Below, piece after piece: positions 57,281-64,000 of a DNA stretch of 64,000 nucleotides. The notes beneath the pieces are model-generated. The model saw only the letters and a list, made by a program, of their open reading frames with translations, ran no database searches and was not told the DNA's origin. Position 1 is the stretch's first letter. Every line of letters starts with the position of its first letter. Made by a program: the position numbers and the translations under genes. The DNA comes from Galdieria sulphuraria (lineage: Eukaryota; Rhodophyta; Bangiophyceae; Galdieriales; Galdieriaceae): NCBI RefSeq assembly GCF_000341285.1, contig NW_005178445.1:1-64000 (forward strand), read 5' to 3'.

Positions 57281-58537
57281 ATGGACGGAAATCATTTTAT
57301 TCATTTTTTGGTTATGTGCACGATGATCACAAAAGCACTCAGTTGGAATAGAATATTGAGTAACTATTCCAAACATTTGCTCCAAGTAACTTTAAAAGAT
57401 GGTAGAATACCAGCAAATAGTGTTGTGCTTACAAATACGAATTGGTTGTATACCCATGCAAGTCTGTCTTCCATGACCAATGTTGCTCGCAAGTTGTCAT
57501 ACAACAAACCACTACATACTACTGCTTACTATTGGCAACAACAACAAGAGATTCCATCTTCTTCAAAGTCAGAACAGATTACGCCATACCATCCCGTATC
57601 AGAAAATTTGGATAAGAGTACTGAAGACTATCCTTGGAAGGTAAGCAATGCAATGGATATTCCACCGTGACAAACTCACGAGCTATACTAGTGGAGAAGC
57701 TTTCTTCCAGAACATACTTACAAACCTAATTTAAAAGTCGACTTGACGAGACATCATGACCCAATAGACTTTCGAGACAAAGTAGCTCAAAAAGTTGTCA
57801 AATTTTTGAGAGTGTTTGCTGATGCCTTTTTCAGAAAGAGATATGGACATCGTGCTGTAGTATTAGAAACTGTAGCTGCTGTTCCTGGAATGGTTGGAGG
57901 AATGTTGCAACACTTGCAATCGTTGAGAAGATTCAAACCTTCTGGAGGCTGGATAAGAGTGTTGTTAGAAGAAGCTGAAAATGAAAGAATGCATTTGATG
58001 ACCTTTATGGCCATTGCCAAACCAACGATTCTAGAAAGAGCCTTGGTTTTATTGACTCAAGGTGGTTTCTTTGCATTTTATGCGTTCATCTACATACTGT
58101 AAGTATAATATTTCAGTGGGTCATCAAGAATAATGTCCTTTGTAATAGTTCTCCCAAAACAGCTCATCGTATTGTTGGATATTTGGAAGAAGAAGCTATC
58201 ATATCATATACTCAATACTTGCAAGAGATTGATAAAGGAACTCATGCCAATATACCTGTAAGTAGTCATTGAGATGGATATATTCGTATTCACCGAGGTC
58301 ATTACTGAATAGGCTCCAGAAATAGCTATCGATTATTGGCAAATGGATAAAGGTGCTAGGCTTCGAGATGTGGTATTGGCAGTAAGAGCTGATGAGGCAC
58401 ATCATCGTGATGTCAATCATCTTAAAGCCAATTTGTTGTATAAAAAGAGATATTCGGAACCAGCTCCTGTACAAGCTTTGAGACATGGAGATGTGAATCC
58501 AGAAGAAGCATTTCGAGAAGAAAATAGGTCTACCTAA
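57281..58537 (+). CDS. AOX: Alternative oxidase (mitochondrial ubiquinol oxidase)
   Basis: Four exons: 57281-57640, 57692-58098, 58149-58257 and 58313-58537; phases agree and give 366 residues. The first ~110 residues are poorly conserved and include a mitochondrial presequence; Met12 or Met15 could be the true start. The di-iron carboxylate ligands are all present: LET (Glu179), NERMHL (Glu218, His221), LEEEA (around Glu270) and RADEAHH (Glu320, His323). The enzyme sits on the matrix side of the inner membrane, oxidises ubiquinol and reduces oxygen to water without proton pumping, which relieves over-reduction. Introns are 50-55 nt with GTAAGN donors. Confidence 0.96.
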
Positions 58538-58685
58538 GATGGATTGGAATCATAGTCATGCGTGTCTTTGTATAGAGAAGTTGATATGTATCGTAATATC
58601 TCATTTTGGAATAGTATCGAGTATGTGTGAAAGATAAAAAAGTAGTTGTTGATCATGTGCTTTGTTTCAAACAAATGTATGTATT

Positions 58686-58712
58686 CTATGCATATATATA
58701 TATATACAACAC
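58686..58712. repeat. TA/CA microsatellite
   Basis: Short TA-dinucleotide run followed by 'caacacaca', between the 3' ends of the convergent AOX and 58765 genes. Confidence 0.7.
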
Positions 58713-58764
58713 ACAATAATAACCTTTCTCTCTATTCCTTCTATTCACAACAATCCCTAACCAT

Positions 58765-59802
58765 CTATTCGTCTTCTTCTGAAGTAGAAGAAGGAATACT
58801 GGATTCTAGATGAGAATAGATCAATTTCTGATGATCACTAGGAATGGACTGGAGTTCTTGTATCCATCTTTCACCGACTTCCAGACGAAGTTCCATTAAA
58901 CGATGAGCAATTTGATTGGGATATATCCACTTGACAGGATGGGTTCTTTGAATAGGAGCCAAACGCAACATATTGAAGAGAAACCCTTGCTTGTTATATT
59001 CTCCACTCCATAGATAAGGATATCCAGATGAAAACTTTTCTTGGTGTTTCCTATATTTTCCAAATAATTTGGCTGCATCACGATATTCCATTAACCATAG
59101 ATAGTCATGATAACTTGTCTCACGAAGCTCCGCGAGATATTCACATACAGCAGCTTCAGTTAACAATGCTTGTAACCTACGATACGTTTCCGTTCTCAAT
59201 GGGGTGGAATCCGAAGTAAAAGGATCATTCTCAAAAATTAAACTACGCAATGGCTCCAAATCAGCACCCACATTGAGTGACAGCTCCATTTGCTGTCTGT
59301 TGATTTCCAAATTTTCTGCAGATACCAAAGCCAAGTCACTAGCACATTCTGCTGCTACTTGTTCTCGTACTCTCATCAGTCGAATGGCTATAGAAGAAGG
59401 ACTTATTTCTATTTCAAACTTACGACTATACGAATGATAACGTGGGTCGGGTCCACTTGAAATTTCAAAAATATGCATAGGCGACTTGAATAGTCTCAAC
59501 AGGTAAGCATAAGAGCCGTCTCGAAGTTCACCTCGGTTGCCAAAATTTTCAAACTCAAGTAACCATGTTCTAGAAAATTCGTCATGCAACTCACTAAAAT
59601 AGTAGCAAAGAGTGTAAATGGCTCGTTTGGTCACAAAATCCTTGACCGTTCCAGTAGAAGGAGTCCAACCAGCCTTAGAAAAACAGTTGAAAGATGATGA
59701 AGGTGAGTGGTCTACTTTTTTTAACTTGTTAAAGGAAATAAAACTATGGATACATTGTTGGTTTTGAAAAGTAGAAGAAATAAAAAGTGAAAAGCAAGAC
59801 AT
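58765..59802 (-). CDS. Conserved-looking protein of unknown function, possibly plastid-targeted
   Basis: A 345-residue single-exon protein from the ATG at 59802. The N-terminus (MSCFSLFISSTFQNQQ, Ser/Asn/Phe-rich, few acids) resembles a plastid transit peptide. The body is soluble and helical with clear coding character: FSRTWLLEFENFGNRGELRD, RLFKSPMHIFEISSGPDPRY and SPSSIAIRLMRVREQVAAEC. It ends in an acidic Ser tail (SSTSEEDE). I do not recognise a family and see no catalytic motif. Convergent with AOX (227 bp) and divergent from the 60003 gene (200 bp). Confidence 0.75.
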   Translation of the reverse strand: MSCFSLFISSTFQNQQCIHSFISFNKLKKVDHSPSSSFNCFSKAGWTPSTGTVKDFVTKRAIYTLCYYFSELHDEFSRTWLLEFENFGNRGELRDGSYAYLLRLFKSPMHIFEISSGPDPRYHSYSRKFEIEISPSSIAIRLMRVREQVAAECASDLALVSAENLEINRQQMELSLNVGADLEPLRSLIFENDPFTSDSTPLRTETYRRLQALLTEAAVCEYLAELRETSYHDYLWLMEYRDAAKLFGKYRKHQEKFSSGYPYLWSGEYNKQGFLFNMLRLAPIQRTHPVKWIYPNQIAHRLMELRLEVGERWIQELQSIPSDHQKLIYSHLESSIPSSTSEEDE

Positions 59803-60002
59803 GGGAATCCACTAACTGAATTGATCCAATAGGACAGGAAGAAAAAGATTTTTTGTAGGATTGTGACGTTTCTTTCTTGAAAATATTTTTCTTTTAAATA
59901 AAAAAAAGTTATATTTAGAGACACATGTTTGTTCAGAAATAGGGTTGTGACTACATAGCTCAAAAGTAACTCACTTTGGGTTGAGAAACATTTTAGTTGG
60001 GC

Positions 60003-60781
60003 ATGTTTTGTGGACCACTTCATTTGTCATATAGAAACCAGTTGTCCTCGAGGGCGACTAGAATATCGTATATGAAACGAAATGGCTTGTGTCACAAACT
60101 TACTGACATAATGTGTTGTTTGTCTTCGTCTCGTATTCAAGAAGGAGACTTGGTTGTAGTGGCTCTCCCCTTTGGAAAATACCGAGTGGCAAAAGTCACA
60201 GGGTTTGATTATTCGGGAAGAACAGCGGATGTGATTTATCTCGAAGAGAAAAAAGGTTTGTATAGAAAAGTCGCTATCTTCGTACTTGTTCGACGTATCG
60301 AGTTTACTTTTCTTTAGCTGCCTGCTTTTATTTACAAGATGAAACCAAGTCATTTGAAGCTGTGGCCAATATGACGCCCATAAAAGCACGTTACAACGCT
60401 ACTCAACTTTGTTATGAAATACCACACTCTGAAATCCAAAAAGTTTTGAGTTCTAGAGGCCCTGTTCCCAAGGCGGTGGTTCGAAATCCCCCACCTGCTC
60501 TTTTTCGAGTCGGCAAACCTACCAGGCAACAAGCTCTATATGGTGCAGGTATATCTATAGGTATGAGTTTGCTTTTCAACTTATTATTTACTCAGATACA
60601 GTCCAATGAGTATATACAAAGCCAATGGTAAGAGTAAGCATCGCATATTGTCGAATGGGAGGTTAAACACTTATCCAGGTTTGCTCAAGTATTATTACTT
60701 TGTATACAATGGATGACTTTTATTTCGTTACTGGTGGGATTCGGGCTGTTGTTGGGAGTTTTTGTGGGTAAATTGGAATAA
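60003..60781 (+). CDS. Two-TM protein of unknown function with an N-terminal SH3/Tudor-like stretch
   Basis: Three exons: 60003-60255, 60318-60627 and 60679-60781; phases agree, giving 221 residues. The start is the ATG at 60003; the first ~40 residues are basic and could be a plastid transit peptide. RIQEGDLVVVALPFGKYRVA then KVTGFDYSGRTADVIYLEE reads like a small beta-barrel (Tudor/SH3-like; 'G..V.A.....Y..A.V......G...V.Y'). Then comes a Pro-rich linker (NPPPALFRVGKPTRQQAL) and two hydrophobic helices, GAGISIGMSLLFNLLF and MTFISLLVGFGLLLGVFVG. Family unknown; membrane location inferred. Confidence 0.7.
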
Positions 60782-61099
60782 AGTTTGCAACTGAATACAT
60801 CATATGAAAAGAGAATCTCTCCCTGGAATAGTTTATAAAAGAGTTTTTTTCTATTGTATTACTGAATAGGCATTCCTCATATTTCTAGGATGTCTCATTC
60901 ATTTTTAATGGCAAGTCATTATTGTGCTGCATTCCATTTTGACCCGCCAATGGGCAAAATTTGAATCCAGTAACGGGAATCTTCATCCCCACAAAGGCAG
61001 CAGTTGATATTCTTGTGACTTGTAGTAGGCACTCGTTGTGTTCTTTGTATGCTTCTCTATTGGATTGAAAACTTTTTGTCCTAGTGAAAAAACCATTTG
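60782..61099. other. Spacer upstream of kinesin
   Basis: No gene supported; it presumably holds the promoter of the kinesin gene. Confidence 0.4.
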
Positions 61100-64000
61100 A
61101 TGATAGCAGAACATTCACTTTATTCGACGGAAAGCACAACAGAAACATCCGATAAATATAAACCAACGGGTTGGAGAAACGCGACAACTTTCTTCTCTTC
61201 AGATAGTACAATTTCTCCTATTCCTACAAAGTCCCTCTCCTCTCTCAGTAATATTCACACTTATAGAGTAACCGTAGAAACCGCGGACGTTCGATGGGCA
61301 GGTACAGATGCGCAAATATTTATAAGACTCATAGGTGATATAACTACGGCTCCTGAGCAACATTTGGCTGGAGGAAACTTTGAAAGAGGCGGTATAGATC
61401 AATTCACCTTTGATATTCCTCACATAGGAAACCTTGTCAAGATAATGGTTCGTCACGATGGAAAAGGTTGGGGTTCTGCTTGGATGTTGGAGAGAATCGT
61501 CGTAAAAGATGAAAACTTGCAAAAAACTTGGGTTTGTAATTGTTCTAAATGGCTTAATAGAGATGTCGATAATATGATGGAACTGGTTCCAACTTGCACC
61601 AATTCCAACTCCTTAAGTAGCTTCCTCCAACGAAGAATAAGTGGCATCTTTTCGAGCAGTTCTCCTGCTAAGAATCTATTTGCATCCAATCCAACCAACG
61701 GAAAAAATAATGTTCTTAAGGAAACATCTCCGAAAACATTCTCGCCAAAGACAGAATCGCCTTATCACGAAGAAACCAGTAAATCTATCATAGAAAGACC
61801 CATAGAACATACTCCCTCCAATCCAATTTCGCCGGTTGAATGGCAATGTAATGGCTCTCCAATAGTCATTCGATTTCATGTCAACTATTTCACTCAAGAG
61901 TCCCAGTATTTGTATGTATGTGGTTCAGCCAAATTTCTAGGTGAATGGAACGCTCAAAAGGCACTAAAAATGAATATGTTTACTGCTCCTGATGGTGCCT
62001 GGAGAGGTGACTGGCGTTTGGAAGTTCAAGTTTCAGAAATTGAAGATTTCCAATACAAATATCTTGTGGTTGATGAAACCAATGGAAACATTACTTGGGA
62101 AAATGGTGAAAATAGAAAGATGGAATTTCATAGGCATACCAGTCAAATGATGAAAGTCAGAGATGTTTGGCATACACCTTCGAACTCTCGGAAGATTATA
62201 ACGAGTTTCACGCCATGCGACTCGAAAACTACTCCTAAAACAGTAAATGATAATGCAACGCCATGCTTTTATCGACAGAACGCATCTTCGTGGACAGACC
62301 CTAAAGGAGGAGATACAGAATTGAAAATGGATGATATTCGAACCAGAGAAGAACTTATCGAGAAAATTCAACAATTACAACAACAATTGGATGCAAAAGA
62401 AGCTAAATTATCCCATGCTAATGCCTTGTTATTACAAAAAGGAATCAGTGCCGTGATGAGTAGAAAGGATGAAAACTTGACTTGGTCGAGGCTAACAGAC
62501 TTTGAAAGAGAAAACAATGAGCTTCGGTCAGAATCTGAAACCATGAAAGAAAAAATAAGCCAGTATGAAAATGATGTGAAGATACTTCAAAAGGAAACGG
62601 AAACCCTAAAGTTACAAGTAAGTGCTTCAATACCTGAGAGAATAACACATGGAAAACTCAATTTTTCTAGTTTGAAGAAGAAATGAACAAGAAACAGGAA
62701 CTGGAACAACAACTTGTACAGCTCCGTCAGTTACAGTTCAAATCTCAAGACGACAAGTGTTACACAAATAATGCATCGAATATACAACAAAGCGTTGTAA
62801 ATGGCTCCATCTTAAAAGTTAAGGAAAGTGTTCAGCTATTGAGTGCTGCGATAGAACAAGTTCGTTCTGAAGTTGTCTCCAGTATTTCTCAAAACGAAGA
62901 GCGAATGAGTCACGACTGCCAGATTCTACACCGAATTATCTTAGAAAACCAACAAAAAATGAACGAATTAAAAGAAAGATGGAGAAAAGAATTCGAATGG
63001 CGTCGAAGGCTTTTCAATCAAGTTCAAGAACTTAAGGGAAACATTCGAGTCTTTTGTCGACCAAGACCTTCTCGCTCATCTTGTGCAATTCAAGTTCTCG
63101 AGGAGAATCGTCTCATGGCAAAAGGAAAGGTCTATGAGTTTGATAGAGTGTTTTATCCAAATGCTAGTCAAAAAGAAGTATACGAAGAAACCTCCTCCTT
63201 GATAACTTCTGTGATGGATGGCTATAATGTTTGTCTCTTTGCTTATGGACAAACGGGAAGTGGTAAGACCTACACAATGAATGGTGATGAAGCCAGTCGT
63301 GGAGTGAATTATCGAGCAATCGAAGAGCTCATTAAAATACGAAATGAAAGAGCAGAGGAGATCCAATATGAAATTGAGATGAGTCTAGTTGAAATATACA
63401 ACGAACAGTTGCATGATTTGATAGCAGGCAGTGATGAATCCTCTCAGTCTATTCATTCGTCGTCTTCCAAGGGCAGTAATACCTGGAGTACTCAGAAACT
63501 GGAAATTAAGCTTAGTCCACAAGGGCCTTATATTCCAGACTTGACTTGGATACCAGTTATTTCTGTCGAACAAATATGGCAAGTGATGGAACAAGCATCC
63601 AATTATCGCTCACAAGGAAAGACAACTATGAATGATCGTTCTAGTCGTTCCCATTTGGTCATTAGTTTAAGGATTCAAGGTCGAAACTTGATAAATGAAA
63701 CGAAGTTGAGTGGCAAGCTTCATCTTGTAGACTTGGCAGGATCAGAAAGGATATCTCGTTCGGAAGCGACAGGAGACCGTCTAAAGGAAGCACAGCATAT
63801 CAACAAAAGCTTATCATGTTTGGGTGACGTTTTCATGAATCTCCTTTCTAAAAACAGTCATATACCCTATCGCAACTCTAAGCTGACATTTTTACTTCAA
63901 GACTCATTAGGTGGCGACTCTAAGACTCTTATGTTTGTTAATGTGAGTCCTGAAGAACCAGACTTACAAGAAAGCATATCTTCTTTGAATTTTGCCAGCA
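61100..64000 (+). CDS. Kinesin-14 with N-terminal PLAT and CBM20 domains (partial, runs off window)
   Basis: Exon 1 is 61100-62617 (506 codons); exon 2 starts at 62671 and stays open to the window end. The intron is GTAAGT...TTTCTAG, 53 nt. Domains: PLAT/LH2 at about 55-155 (TYRVTVETADVRWAGTDAQI, NFERGGIDQF, VRHDGKGWGSAWMLERI, WLNRD); CBM20 starch-binding at about 255-345 (VIRFHVNYFTQESQYLYVCG, SAKFLGEWN, WRGDWRLEVQV, FQYKYLVVDE, WENGENRK); coiled coil at about 405-620; then the kinesin-14 neck ELKGNIRVFCRPRP (about 627) and motor with P-loop GQTGSGKTYTM (about 695), switch I NDRSSRSH and switch II LVDLAGSE. A C-terminal motor with this neck is typical of minus-end-directed kinesin-14. PLAT binds lipid or protein and CBM20 binds starch-type glucan, so a link between microtubules and floridean starch or membranes is a reasonable inference. 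The motor's last part lies outside the window. Confidence 0.92.

Noticed and set aside
1-64000. CRISPR arrays, retroviral or LTR elements, Polintons and DNA transposons
   Set aside because: I saw no spacer-repeat array, no reverse transcriptase, integrase, capsid or transposase motifs, and no clear terminal repeats; the repeats present are tandem or segmental duplications.

Overview
The window looks like nuclear DNA of a unicellular red alga, most probably a Galdieria-type cyanidiophyte. The grounds are AT-rich DNA, compact genes cut by very short introns (about 46-66 nt, GTRNGN donors, CTAAC-like branch points, AG acceptors), a plastid-type SRP receptor FtsY beside a mitochondrial alternative oxidase, and an intronless bacterial-type arsH. 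No species can be fixed from the sequence alone.

Left part (1-19.8 kb): an apparently subtelomeric or repeat-rich region. It opens with diverged ~1.07 kb tandem repeats carrying a C-rich, G-poor ~88 bp minisatellite (1-3640). Part of it is duplicated at 8.8-9.8 kb, where it abuts the broken 5' side of a decayed minus-strand gene that looks ANTH (AP180/CALM) like (6561-8825). About 10 kb then hold no convincing gene.

Middle part (19.8-34.5 kb): two tandem paralogues of a P-loop NTPase fused to a restriction-endonuclease-like domain (19819-21933 whole; 23868-26354 apparently broken, with a C-terminal SAM-like domain), a solitary 5S rRNA gene with its Pol III T-run (28134-28249, minus), a secreted Ser/Gly/Ala-rich protein with a cysteine island, and arsH.

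From 34.7 to 50 kb, real genes alternate with gene fossils: an ALDH3-type aldehyde dehydrogenase remnant, RNase H1, a VTT/DedA membrane protein, YOS1, an MFS transporter remnant, possible membrane-protein genes, a DUF1772 protein, a nine-exon ABCG half-transporter and a second MFS remnant on the opposite strand.

Right part (50-64 kb) is ordinary gene-dense core. It holds a CDCA7-type zinc-finger protein with a hydrophobic N-terminus, an ARF-family GTPase with two altered nucleotide-site residues, a small two-TM protein, cpFtsY, RNA polymerase I subunit RPA43, alternative oxidase, two unrecognised proteins, and a kinesin-14 running off the right end. The kinesin has a PLAT domain and a CBM20 starch-binding domain in front of its coiled coil and motor, and is the most unusual gene here. 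No operon logic is expected in a eukaryote; the genes are arranged as regular divergent and convergent pairs with 130-265 bp spacers.
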